DNA of 64,000 bases from Apteryx mantelli (lineage: Eukaryota > Chordata > Aves > Apterygiformes > Apterygidae). Positions 47,928 through 60,929 of this stretch are shown piece after piece. The notes beneath the pieces were generated by a model. It ran no database searches. It was not told where the DNA came from and saw only the letters and a list, made by a program, of their open reading frames with translations. A program made the translations under genes and the position numbers. Each line of letters begins with the position of its first letter. Position 1 is the stretch's first letter. The stretch covers positions 28,200,553 to 28,264,552 of the forward strand of contig NC_089981.1 of the NCBI RefSeq assembly GCF_036417845.1. Direction: 5' to 3'.

Positions 47928-50900
47928 GAGATTTTTGTAGCAGGACATACAGCATCTTTCTATTTGATGCCAGATGACTAATCAAATTTATAAATGTCTT
48001 TCCAGTAACTTCACACTTGTTGGATCAGGCCACTGTAACACTATCCTGCCTGGACTGTACTGTATTCCCATCTTGTATATGTCCAACAGTCTCTGCATTA
48101 TTGCTTAAGTAAGAAAGTAGTGTATATCCTTGACAAGTCTGTTTAATGGTAATAATGACTAACAAAGGTAATTATTGAGGTCAGAATACTGGGGCTTGTC
48201 TACAGGGATTTTGCATGACCTGAGCCTGCCTTATCACAAGCCATTAAACCATATTGCAGCTTAATTTTTGAGATCTGAATCTACAGCTTCTCTGTCTGTA
48301 GTCCTTTTGACCACAAAGGAAGACCTAGGTTAGAGGGGCTTTAGATTGTAGCCCTGAGGTAAATTTATTTATTTATTAAAAAAAAAAAAAGTGTGTCAGT
48401 ATCTGGCTTAAAATACTAAATAAAAGTCAAGGGTAAGATTGACTGAATGTAAAAATTGTTGGCAAGATAAGTGAACAGAAAGGTGATGTTTCAGAACTTG
48501 CATAGAAACTAATTCTGCTCCAGCACGGAAGTACAGATGCCAGATTTTATTTGGAAGTGCTTCTTATAGTTTAAAAGAAAAGGGAAACCTGACTTAGGCT
48601 GTAACTGACCATTTTACAGGGTAATACTTACATCATTGTTACTGCATAATATTGAGCCTGTGTTTCAACTCATGCAGTGCTCGTTTTCCCTGTATGGGCA
48701 CTCAGTGTAAGTATTATATTTTTGACAGAACATCAAATACTGTTCTGATCAGTTACAGTTTTGATTTGACAAATCTACATTGTATAACACCAGCGTACAT
48801 ATAAATTCACATATTTTCTAGGCAGTTTTCTGATGAGTTCCTATGCTGAAATACTCCATGAATAAAGACCTAGCTCCAGGCCTGGTGAAGTTTTGGGGTT
48901 TTACTTGCACATAGGAAAAAATAATAACATGAGTATATGATTGCAAATATTGTTCTACCAGTATTCATTTGCATGCTGGAACTGAATTTGCTGGATAGTT
49001 GTCTTTGAAATTGTTTGCTGTACAACTTATTCTGTGGACAGTGTGTGCTAACTATGAAGGAGAAGTTACTCAATTTTTTATTATCTCAGAGCAGGTAATA
49101 AACTAGTATTTTTCTTATATACCAATAACATTTTTCTTCATTTTTGGAAAAAATCCCCAAACAGGCAAATGTCAGCATACTTTAGTGGAAGCCAGTTGAG
49201 TCAAGTGAAAGTTATATCATTTAATATGTAGACAGGGAACTTTTGCTAATTAGGTATTCTAGTCTCTTTTTTTGTAGGGTGATGGTGAGACTTGCACAGA
49301 TGACCTGGGCATCCTGATACTGCTATATGTGGTGGAATTTGATTTGTTAACTATAGAAGCTTCTGCTTCTGTAGCAATTCTTGCTTCTGCCGCTATGCTG
49401 TGCATCATCTTCTTCAGCCTTCAGCGTTGCCCATCAGTTGCAGCTTATATCTGTGATCCCATAGGGTGGAGGTGTCATTCATCAATTGTACTAGAGAAAC
49501 CTTTGAAAACATGTATGAGTACCTCTTCTCCTGGAGTTTATATTGATGATTAGGAACAAATTTCAAGTAACCAAAATCCCTTTCAGTTAAAGTATGTTCA
49601 GAGTGTGCAAGTTGCACCTTCTGATCCAGCTAATCTCCTTTTTCTGCACACTAGTATTTAACAGTTCCTTCGTGTCTAATCTCATCCATGGAATTGTATC
49701 TAGTTTACCTTTGATAGTGTTGTAAACCTGGAGCATTTGCAGGGAATTGTAACTGGATTTCAGTCTTGCATCCTTAGCAAAGCTGCAAAATATTTTATTA
49801 TTGGATGAAACAGAAAAACTAAGTGTGACCTTCAAATTCCAGAGGGATTTTACTGATGAGTCCACTGCAAACACAAGCTAATTTTTGTTACTTGGGAATG
49901 AAGAAAATGCAAGGGGTAGCAGAACCTTTTAGTGAAACTTATGGTATCAATTTTTCAGTTACTTCTAAGAGTAAGAATGATTCTTTAGAAAACAATCTTA
50001 CAGGAATGCTGAATGGATTTGCTAATAAGTTCAGATCTAACTAATGATAATGGGTGAAAATTAAATGTTTTATATGTAAGGGGAAAAGATACTTGTTTTG
50101 AGCATCATACTTCTATATGGCTCTTGGTGTTAATTGTGGAAGGGTATATAATCTTTTCGTACTTTAGGTGAGCAGAGCGCTATTCTAAGTTTGATTTTTC
50201 AAACACACTTGGCTGTTTGTGTATCCTCTCTTATTGGCAGAAGATGAGACTGATTCAATTCTTGGACTGAGGTTTTTTTGTAACACAACAGATTTTGTTG
50301 GAGGAAGAATAGTATGTTGGTTATTAGATCAAAATCATGGAAGTTATAGGTTCTGTTTTCAGCTTTGGAGTTGATTTAGTGGTTGTTCCTCCTCTATGTA
50401 CAATGTAGGGGTGTCATGCTTGAAAAGGACTTCAGGATCCTAAAAGGAAGGGGGCTATCAAATTATCTATACTTGTTCTATTCTAGTAATTTAGAACTAG
50501 TGTAAAGACATGTTTATTGAATTTATTTTATACATGTTTAATGTATACAGTATTCATGAAATTCTTACCCTTATTTTGCTGTACTAACCTTTCTTCTAGG
50601 AGCTGCTGTTTGTATTTGATCTGATTCAGTCAGGCCTGACAGCTATGTTTGATTTTTTTTTTTTGCTTTTCTTTGAGGTTAGTAACTGTTACAAAACTAG
50701 TAGCAAGAAAAGAGAGTCCTCCAGTTTGACTTTTCACCTGAACACTGTAGATCACCATGGAAGGAGCTGATTAGGTGCTAGTTTTCTTTGACTCCCAGTG
50801 GGAGCTACAATCAGTCACCAGGAGTTGCTCAGGTTCTTACATGACCAAGCTCATAATAAACATGAGCGACATTCATTTGGCTGCAGGAAGCATCCATGTT

Positions 50901-53550
50901 CATGCACCGTGTTTAGCTGAACAATGTCCACTGTAGCACTTAGAAGTCTGGGGAAAGCTGTTATAAGGGCAGTGAGAGTGGGGAAAAGCAAAAGTATGAA
51001 GGAAAACTGCCCAGATAGAGTGACCTCTGCACCTTGTGCATATCATGGGAAGAGTTTACACAGCACCTTTGACAAAAGAAAACTGGGAAGCCGGTCAGGT
51101 GAGAATAATATGAAGAAGCTCTGGGTCTGAAAATTTAGGGATCAGTCTGGTGACCAGAAGAAGCTGAGGAAATGATGTGGACAGCTGTGTCCGTGCTTCC
51201 AGTCCTTGACAAAGTAGTAGCCCTAGAAGCTTTCACGGGAGTGAGTGCAAAGTTTAAGATTCTTATAATCTGCAATGAGTTTTATGGCCCATATGGACAC
51301 TGCCCTCTAGCCTTAGGGAAGGAAACAGTGAAGTTTTCTTGTAAGCTTGGGAACTGTAGAGTTAACTGAATCTTTGAAGTCTCTTCCATTGCTATTAGAT
51401 GGTTGAGAAATATTTTTGCTTGTTTTTGTGGATTATTTGGGGGGGGAAATTTTCCCCTTGTTAACATTCAGGCAACCTAGATTTGTTTCATGCTGTAACC
51501 TTTGCATGTCCTGTAAACGAGCAGGGGTGAATATGCTTCACATGCTAAAACAGCATGTTAAAGGTTTCCATCACTATTTAACTATAGTGAGTATTACCTT
51601 TCTGAGCAGAGCTGAGCCCTTTGTGCTTTAAGAAAAAAGAATGTTTAGACCCGATCTTATGAATAATGGGCTAATTCAGAGTGAAAATCTTTGAATTATA
51701 CATGAATAGCTCTTGAAGCTGTGGTATAATGATAGTGCTCTGAATCTTAGATGTGTAATGCTTTTCTAAGTGGCTCCAAGAATGATGAAACTATCATCAG
51801 ATAAATGTGAGGGAAATACTGGGTCTAATGAGGTTACAGTGGCATAAGGCAAGAGAAGGATGTGCCTAATTGCTTATGTAGAGCTGATTGTTCCTCTCAA
51901 GTCAGAGGTCAGTGCATTTTGTAATTCTGTGGTGGGTAGTATGGTGCTTAGCAACTCTTTCTAGATCTATGATTATTGCTGGTATTTCACTTTTAATGAT
52001 GATATCCAGTACATACTGTGCCTGTTTTTAAAAAGAAACATCATTTTTGTGCGAAGGGGGCAGCAAATGCAGTAGATTGCTTACGTTTTATAGTAGCTCA
52101 GCTGATTAAACTGATACTTCTGAAAGCTTTGGTCTCCCAGTTTATTGCTGGGTATAATACTGAGTATTGGAAAAAAACAAAATGAAACAAATGAATATGT
52201 AAAATGCTTGCCTTTCCAGTGGAGGTAGTGGATCAAATTCTGGCTTGATTTGTGACTTTCATGATGGTAGGAAGGTGCAAATAAGGATGATATTTTTGAA
52301 CCTGGTGTACACTATTGCTAGATGGTCATAACAGAAAAATAATGCAGACAAGTAAAAATAGTTACAACAGCTACCTATGAAAAATGTTCACTTTAGTTAG
52401 TATTACAAATACAAAACCACAGCATTTGTAATCTTTAGATATCAAATACCTAAATTATTCTTTCAGAATTGAGATTCCTGAAAGATTACAGGTACATATT
52501 AGTGTGGGTTTTTTTCCAGTATAGTTTTGTGAGTAAATTAATAAATATATCTGGTAAAGTGAGTGGGTGTGTGTTTGTTTGTTTGTTTTGACTATGTACA
52601 AGGAATTGGTAGAAACAAATCAGGAAGATAAAAAACCTTTTCTTTAAAAAAAAAAAACAAAAAAACATGCAAAGCCAGGAGCTAATTCAAAGTGAAATTT
52701 GATAGGAAAATTCAGGAATCATTCTGTGAAAACATTTTTGTTATAACTGAACATATAGCACATATAGCATGTAAATATGTCCTAGGAGAACCCTGCTTTG
52801 AGCTGCACTGGTTCATTCACTGCCATGGGCAATATAAATGAGGATTTTGACACTGAAATCTGCAATCTGGAAGTTTTTTAAGTGTTCAAATAAATAATAG
52901 CTTCCCTGTGATTTTTCTTTTATGTGTTACATTAAATTTATGTAGTATGTTGGGCATTCCCTCCTGCCTTTATGAAAGTCAGAAAGCAAAATGAGCTGCT
53001 GTGATGCACAGCACTTACTCTGCCAGGATGGCTATTTCATTTCTTGATTTGGTTTGCTTCTTTCGTGTTTCTTTTCTCTCTTTCACGCCTGTCTGTCTGT
53101 TTTGATTAGTGCATCCTGTCCCATTTATATATGTAACAAGCAACTACGTTAATGCTGGCCAACTAAGAAAGCAGCACCATTTGTTGGGCAAGAAGCGTCA
53201 TTTCTCAGCATAGCACTTGCTTGTCTGACAGGAGAAGAAGAGTTCATGCAGAGCAGATTTATCTTGGTTTCCCTGCACATTAAAGAGAAAGGGCAGAAGG
53301 AGGAACAAATGAGTTTCAGCCAAGGAACCCCCCAATCTGACAACACTTCCAGGCTATGCTTTGACAGCACATGAACTGTATTGTATAGAAGTCATTTTGG
53401 CTTTCCTCAAGATACAGATTTATGAAAGTATAGTCTCTGCTATGGTTTTCTTGTTTTCATCAAGGTGAACACAGAGATTATTGTTGAAGCAGAACACTGT
53501 ATAACTGTACTTGCTCTTAGTGACCTAGTCTGGCGTTAGCAATAGTCCCT

Positions 53551-53612
53551 GTTTTGATGGAAGTTTGGACTAAATCACCTCCAGAGGTCCTTTTCTACCA
53601 ATATTTCTAATT
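53551..53612 (+). mobile_element. CR1 3'-end remnant
   Basis: GTTTGGACTAAATCACCTCC, then AGAGGTCCTTTTCTACC, then AATATTTCTAATT matches the order and spacing of the CR1 3' end seen intact at 22297-22355 (GGTTGGACTAGATGATC, AGAGGTCCCTTCCAACC, ATTCTGTAATT). It is diverged, so an old insertion; how far it extends upstream cannot be told by eye. Confidence 0.7.
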
Positions 53613-56600
53613 GTCTCCCTTCCCTATAAACAAATACCTTTGTGATTTTGCATGTGCTTGCACCCGTGTTGATGGACGCATAGCCACTTTGAGAGCAGGC
53701 ACACATTGGGAAATGGCTTACATAATACTGACAGCTAGAATATACTTCAGGTTATTTGGTCCTAAAAATAGACCAATAAATGCTTTGTCTTCACTTTTCT
53801 TTCCTTTAAACCTTCTGCTTTTTTAATAAATTCCTTTTGAGGAGAGTTTCATCCAACAGTGATTTTTTTTTTAAACAATAGAGTTCTAAATTTCTAAAAG
53901 ATGTATTTTCATATTTCATTATAACTATTTTATTAGTGCTTCCTAAGCAATAATTCTGAGCAAGAACATTTTCCATTTATTGATTTGTGCAATACTACTT
54001 TCTTGTGCCACTGTTCCAGAAATAAACCTGTACTCAGTGGTCTAGTTTATTGATAAATGCATATTTCAAAAATATCAACTGTTTTGGTCTTTTTAACATA
54101 AAATGTAGATCACTTCAAATAATAAATGCAGAAGCAGGATTTGCTTTAAGTCTAGTTCTTTAACCGTTGGAAATCCTGTTTAATAAGTACAGATTCTGAG
54201 GTTAAACTCCCTGTCTTTGGTTTCTGAGTCCAACCAACCTTTGAAAGGTTGTGCTGCCATCCTTAAATTAGAGGAAGAGGTGCTCTGCAGTGATCTTAAT
54301 GGGCTGTTTGCAATTGCAGCCCCACTGCTGGCACCAGCCTTGTGAATGTTATTGACATGGATATGACTTGTGTCAGACCAGTGGTTTATCTAAACTGGTA
54401 TCTTGCCTTTGAAGGCATGTATAAAAAAATCACAAATGGAGACGATGTTCCAGTAGTGTGTCAGTTCCATTTCCTGCCAGCATGTTTATAGAGGAAGTAC
54501 AGGCTTCTTGTGGAAGCCTTATATTTAATTAGGGTCAGAAAATTTGGCTTGAGATTTCTGTTCTTCTAAAGACCTCCTGCCTGATCTTGGTCAGCTCTTC
54601 AGATCTGATCCCACAAAGGGCAGAGGATATTCTTTAAACTTAGTGTGTGAGCAATATGTCTGTTTTTGTATGTTGAACTTGTAAGTCTCCTAAATGCTTT
54701 ATAAAATGAAAACTGGACTTTTTGTATCCTGTTTGTAAACTAGGGACAGAAATATTTGTTTTCTATGCCATGTACCTTTTCCTGTATGTAATCTCATTTG
54801 CCGTTCAGTTACTGAACTCATTTAGTTCTCTCTGATTTACTGTACAGTTCTTTTTAGCATGTTTCCTAGTTTGCAGATGTCTTATGAAGAAATTATTAAT
54901 TTATTATAACAGTTATTTTAGAATAATTTAGAAATGTGTGTGTTTTCTTGTTACCCTAGGTACTGTAAAGATCTCTCTGTAAATAATTAGTTCATAATTC
55001 TTTCCTGTACATACAAGTTTATGTAAAAGAAGCAAGAGGAAATAACATTTGCTCAAAAATCTTTTCACAGCAAAATGTTTGCATACATAAATACATGATG
55101 AGTGCAACGTGATGTATATAAATACAATTTGATTCTTTTCTTGTAAGATCCAATTATTGGGGATTCATGTACTACATAGTCAAATACTTAGCTAATGCTT
55201 TGGAGAGCTGACTCACTATGCTTATGCCTTTAATTTGCTACTGGGTAGATTGTCACATTCGAATCTGTAACCAATTTATTCAAGAATAACATTGTGTGTT
55301 TACTATTGTCAGATAGCAGTATCTTTCTTCATGTTCAGTCTAGTGCTCGTGTTTAACGAGTGGTCATATATACCAGTTGCCTCTCTGAAGCTTCCCCGAT
55401 TAAACATAGCTTGGTAGTAAATAGTCTTTTCTTCTCCTTCCCCTTTACTTCCCCTAATTAACTCATTCTTGATTCTTTTGAGCAGTGAAATCATAAAAAC
55501 TGCCATTTTGTTCTGTCTTCTTTAATTTCTTTATTCTGCCATAATGTTACTGTTTCAGTGGATTGTAATGACTGAGGTTTTCTCTGTTGGGGTGTCTAGA
55601 AATATTTACTCTGTCCAGTTTTGAGAGGAAGCTCAGCTCTGATCTGTTCTATTGTAGATTCTGTGTTTAGACAGGATAGTCAACAGGCTTTGATCCAAGC
55701 CTTGTGTTCAGCCTGAATATACCCTTGATTTTGCACTTGCAAATAGGGTTAGGAAGTATATTTCTTTTCCACAAAATCATTTTGAAGGTTGTGAAGCTGA
55801 AGTAAAATTCAGTGAGGCCCAGATGGATACTCAGAGCTGCACTTGGAATGCTTTGCTAGTGCTATTGCAGAATCCTCCCCCCCCGCCAAGGTCTGGAGGA
55901 TCAAGAGGAGGGATATACTTGAGGATCTATAGCCTCCATCCCAAATGATTTGTACTTGTTTAGCTTCTCAGAAAGAAAGTGATAGCTATGTCTAGTTGAA
56001 CTGAGAGGGTTCATCAGTATTCATTTTAGCATCCGTCCATAGGAACAGATCAAAATGGTTAGAAACTGTTCAGCAGAAAGCTAATGGGGATATAGGATAG
56101 AGGAATGTACGCCTTGTGCTGCGGCCCTCCCGTTAAAAGATTCCACTAATTGCTGGATTGGAACAACAAAAGGTCTCAGCTTCATACGTCTCATAATGTA
56201 TTGTCATTACTAAATCCAGTGAAATCGAAGGGATTTTGAGTTGTTGGCCCATCCTTTAGAAACTGAAGTTTTAAATAGGTATAACATGACACTATAAAAT
56301 GCATGAAGGCTTAGATTTGTTTATCATACATCATGAACATTAAGCAAAATTTTTAACAGCTCTCCTATTCTTTGTTTATCCCATATCTTTTTCTCCTTCC
56401 CTTGTTTCAGTCCTGGATCTTTCAAATTTTTGCATAGATAGTTGACACTTTGGATGTTTAAAGCAAAGAAAGAGAGACATCATAGTGCAATACATGTCCT
56501 CCTAAAGTATTTTAAATTTCTTAGCATTTAGATGAATTTAGATGATAAAATCAGATTATCCACATTCTACATGATAGTTTAGATTACAGACTTCTAAGAG

Positions 56601-57253
56601 CAAGGTACTGTCTATTTATAAACACCATCTAGAACATTTTAGGTGCTAACAGAATACAGGCATTGATAAATAATCATTTATAGGGTGGAAATGCCAGAGA
56701 TTTGCAATTTTTGGTAATCTCTTTGTTTTCATTTCTGTCATTTTGTACCTCTGCGCTTCATCTGAGACATGATCACATCAAAGTTGTGTATTCACTGGAA
56801 GGACTGGTGTTCTGGAGGTTATTTCAGTCTTTCTCTTTCCTCCTTGTCCTCATTGACATGAGTGGATAATACAAAGAATTCCTTTTCTTCTTGGCAGGTG
56901 TGCAAGGGCTTTTTCATCAGTTTGCCTCTGTCTGACTTTTGGGAAAAGCAGTAGAAAACCCTGACACTGGCAATAAAGACCTCCTTTTTGGCACAGCCTG
57001 CTCAGTTTCTTTGCTTCCTTTGACCCTGTTCTTGAACCAGGAAACTTATAACTATAGATATGGCTGGTTTATTTTTATTGCATGGTGAACCATCCTTCTA
57101 GTAGGTGGATGGAAGGACAAGGAGTCAGTGAGGCAAAGAAAGTGAGAACACAGGGAGAAATCCAACTTGAGTCATCATGGTTGTGCAGGCTTGGAAGGGC
57201 TTTCAGACAGTACGTGGGTGAGGGTAAAATCATTTTTGAACTGTGGCTTGCGA

Positions 57254-57362
57254 AGATACACACACACATGACCTGATATATATAAAAGTGTATGTGTGCT
57301 TACATTTAGAGTAATTTTACATATGCATGCATACATAGATTTGTGCATACACGCACACACAA
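57254..57362. repeat. Alternating purine-pyrimidine low-complexity stretch
   Basis: Contains ACACACACACAT, TATATATA, GTGTATGTGTG, GCATGCATACATA and ACACGCACACACA in close succession. It is a degenerate CA/TA-rich microsatellite region with some self-complementarity between the CA and TG parts. Confidence 0.6.
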
Positions 57363-59654
57363 ACATTAAATAGCTAATCCTGTATTTGCCACAAACCATC
57401 TACAGTATCAAGTATCTTCACTGTTTTTTGTACAAGGTTATAATGCAGTAAAGGTTTACTTTTTGTTTTTTTCACTTTTTTTCTTTCTCGCTGCATCTTC
57501 CATTCCCTTAAGTGGGATCACCAGTGGAACCATTCATAATGCATTCATAACACACACTACCAGTGATGCACTCTTCAGAATGCTGAAGTTGGTTTTTCTT
57601 TTCTAAATATGTGACCTACTAGTGTAACCTTTGTCCTAACGCCTAATAATATGTGATGTTCCTGACAGCACAGGATGTGAGTGCAGATGTTATACAAGCA
57701 TCAGAAACAGCAGCCTCAGCACAATTTGCTTAGACTGTATTGTGCTGTTGGAGGCATTCAGTGTTGCTGCAGATCTGTGTTTGCTTTGAAGTAATTAATT
57801 GTCTATTAAGGACCTAATGCTTTTCAGTACCTTTGATCAATAATTTGAGGAGAATTTAAATCTAGGCTGGCAAAGCTTGCTGAAGAAACATAGATTTGTG
57901 GAGTTGTGAATAATCCAGGTTTTCTTCCATAGCAATCTGGATATTCAGTAAACTAGAATTAATCCAGACAAAATGCATTTTTATAAAACTAGATACAGGT
58001 TTTATATTTAGTAATAAAGCATGTGGATTGCACTTGCAGCTTGGCAGACTGTATCCTGGGAAAGAATAGCTGCCAAAGGAAGACAAGCAAGAAGAGAGGA
58101 TCTCTGTTACGCAGTATATTGTATAAAAGGCCGTTACTGAAATACTTGTGTTCCAAACTTCAAAGAGGATATTGCAAACTTTTGAAGAATTCAGAAATAT
58201 TTGAAGAGCAGAGGATCTGAAGACCAGGAAAAAATACAGAGACATAAATAGTTCAGTTCATTTAACTTATCAAAGATAAGGTTAAGAAGTGTTTTGATGA
58301 GGACTGACTTCTAAAAGAAGATAACTGGTAGTATAGAAGGCCTGTTGACTGACAGAAAAAGGTGTAAAAATAAACAAGTAGCTGGAACTAGCTAGACTAG
58401 TTCAGACTATAGGTTATACATATTAAAAGGGATGGTAATTTACCATTGGAACAATTATCACCGAGTTGCAGTGCATTCTGCATCACATGAAGTGCCTGTC
58501 TGAAATTGTCATCCTACCAAGTCGATAGAAACATTCCTATGGATTTCAGTTAGTCTAGGGGTTTGTTCTTTCAAGGTTGGATGGACAGATTGTTTATTTG
58601 TTGTTAATATTACTGTAGCTAAAGCAGAATTTACAGGGTTGGTGCAGAAACGGCCAAATAAAGTTCTGTGTGCTGCAGAGGAGTCAGTAATTCCTTGTGG
58701 CCTTGAAATCTAAGAACTTGTGAATCATCAGTCACATCTCCTCTTATTCATCTCTCTCTTTTCCTTTTAACCTGAAAGTTTTTAAACACTTCTGCAGTGC
58801 AGAGCTGCGTCTCATTAGGTGTTTGTACAGACAGTGCTGTTCCTGAGGGTGTTTCCATTTGTGCTTCGCAGTGTGGCAGTGGCAGTGACAGCAAGTATGG
58901 AAAAGTACAGCAAAGCATGCTAAATTTACAATTCAGTTGTCTTTTAATGCAAGTTGACAGCTGCTAGCAAAAAGGGTTGAAATGGTATGTTCAGAGACTT
59001 CTGCTACAGATCACAGTCTGAAAAAATCCCATTCCCCCTTACAGCTCCCTCTAACAGGATTTACTCAGCTCTGTTTGGTGTGAGGAGCACCATATTCTGT
59101 TACTGAACTAGCTCTTTGTAATGCTTGCTAATTCTCCATCGGACTGCCAATTAACAGGCATTTCAGAACACCAGCAGTATATAGGCTTTTATTATTTATT
59201 ATATCTATAAATGATAATATTACCATTTATATTGGTGCAGAAATGCATTTTTATATTACCAATGTAGTAATATATATAAGCACTGTATCTTAACTAAGAG
59301 CTGAAGTACATTTGCAATCTGATGTTTTAACTTGTTATCCTGAAGAAAAAAATGAAAAGCTTGTATTTTCATTTTTCCATCTTCACAGGTGATTTACAAT
59401 AATAAGGAGGTAAATACTTTCTTCCTGACTGTGCAATTCAGAACCCAAGGAATTTTTATTTCCCTCTTTATATTTTGCTCTGATCTTATAGCAATGTATG
59501 GCAACGTACTAACTCAGCAGACATATTTAGGCTTGTTAACCTGTTGTTCTTCCTTATGTGTACACTGCTAGATCTACATGTGAGTTTCCCAGGTTTCTGA
59601 AACTTTGAAGCATTGGTTGGCAATGACAATCTCTGTGTATTAGGGGATACAGCG

Positions 59655-59735
59655 TAGTATGGGACTCAGATTTATCTATTTCTGAACCAGTTCTGTGTCC
59701 TTGGGAAAGCTGCATCCATTTTCTTTATCTATCCA
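59655..59735 (+). mobile_element. MIR-like SINE fragment (tentative)
   Basis: ACCAGTTCTGTGTCCTTGGG followed by AAAGCTGCATCCATTTTCTTTATC resembles the MIR core (AGCTGTGTGACCTTGGGCAAGTCACTTAACC, then a CTCATCTGTAAAATG-type tail) as I recall it. The CTTGGG core is kept; elsewhere it is diverged. It needs a profile search. Confidence 0.4.
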
Positions 59736-60761
59736 GTGACTTTGTTTAGTTTTCAGTGTCTCTGGGGCATGGGCATGTGTGTTTTGTGGGTGAGGAGGGC
59801 AGCAGTGAGATTCTGATCATGGTTATGATCTCTTGGAGATTCTCTAGTGCAAATGAATTATAAGGCAGTTCCACTTACTAAAATTGGCACATAAAGATGA
59901 GCAACTAACACCTTGATTCACATGTTTAAACACCCATTTAAGGCATCCAGGTGCTGAATGATGTGCCAAAGAATGGCACCAGTGCCTTGCATAAATATAT
60001 TCCTCTCTGAAGGAGATAAGAAATCTGCTGTTTGTTTGGGTTTCAGTGACAGACTGAACAACTCTGAAATAATAGACTCTAAAATAAAGACTGAGGAAAG
60101 TTGAAGAAGTCCACAAGTGTTAACATTTTAAATATGCATCTGCTGGAAATTTTTAGTGAGCATTGTTTTGTTATGTGGAACTCAGAACTGTCTCTCTCAT
60201 ATTTAGAGTTTTATATTCTAAAATTTGTGTGTTCTGATTGCTTGGCATCCTCAGAGTGCACTGGAACCAAGGTCTGCCTCTCACAGAAATGGAGATGCTG
60301 CAGACAGAGGTGCAAAGGCTTGAAGGAGACACATATATCTTGCCCTTCTCTCTTGCTGATGCTCACATGCTTTACACCTTGCATAGCCCAGATATCTGGG
60401 CCTCATTCTGGGCATACATTTGAGGCAGTTCAGATGTGAGCATTCAGAAGCCGGGTTGGTTTTGCGTAGTGAACTCTGTCTATACTGATAATCAGGACTA
60501 CTCCTTTCTAGGCAACAGCTCTTTCCCAGGTAGTTCTGACTGCTTAAAACAAATCAAGAGACATGGAGCAGGGGAGATGTTAGTACTTGGGAAGTGAGAT
60601 GCTTGCCTTGCAGGCTGTTTTAGTCCTGTTTAAGTCTCAAAAATATTATTGAATATGAGCCACTGAGCTTTGTTTCTTAGAAAAGATACTTTCTGCAAGT
60701 GATTCTCTTCTCAGTAACTCCTTGACACAATGGCAGCTAAGTTTTTTGCTGTTGTCTGAAG

Positions 60762-60929
60762 GAATTGATGGCCCAGCTGCTTTTCAAGAGGATGTTCAGA
60801 AGATAGGAAGTCAAGTGGAAATTCTCACTATTGGACAATCGAGCCATGATGAAGATGATGGAGAGAAAATGGCTAGTGGCCAACAACAGCAGAACAAACA
60901 GGATCTTAGAACAGCAATGCAGAAAAAAG
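60762..60929 (+). CDS. TUB: TUB exon 5, residues 130-185
   Basis: A 168-nt exon, phase 1 at both ends, with acceptor TTGTCTGAAG and donor GTAAGT. It encodes GIDGPAAFQEDVQ (130-142), then QVEILTIGQSSHDEDDGE (147-164), a QQQQ run (170-173) and KQDLRTAMQKKG at the end. In mammalian tubby I recall the equivalents GPAALAEDK, VQILTVGQS and GQDLRATMQRKG, so order and spacing agree. The region is acidic and low-complexity, likely a disordered linker between the IFT-A-binding helix and the tubby domain. The four-Gln run (CAACAACAGCAG) replaces a Gly/Glu-rich stretch in mammals and may vary in length. Confidence 0.95.

Larger units (their letters stand above)
47161..60761 (+). other. TUB intron 4
   Basis: A 13,601-nt AT-rich intron. 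It starts with a T15 run (47213-47227) and contains an (AC)15 microsatellite, an old CR1 tail (53551-53612), an alternating purine-pyrimidine stretch (57254-57362) and a MIR-like fragment (59655-59735). No exon was recognised; the 68-codon frame near 50924-51130 has no family likeness. Confidence 0.85.

Noticed and set aside
50924-51130. 68-codon basic frame followed by a possible donor
   Set aside because: The frame does not fit the TUB phase or sequence, and no family is recognised.
51714-51770. tRNA-like A-box (TGGTATAATGAT) resembling a tRNA-Gln head
   Set aside because: No matching B-box or cloverleaf could be drawn.
52090-52145. TAGCTCAGCTGA, a near-perfect A-box of a tRNA or tRNA-derived SINE
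   Set aside because: The expected GGTTCGAATCC is degenerate beyond recognition and stems do not pair; at best a very old SINE head.
54570-54640. Possible MIR core (CCTGATCTTGGTCAGCTCTTC)
   Set aside because: Only a short resemblance without the rest of the element.
58385-58410. GAACTAG/CTAGTTC inverted repeat
   Set aside because: A 7-bp arm is within chance expectation.
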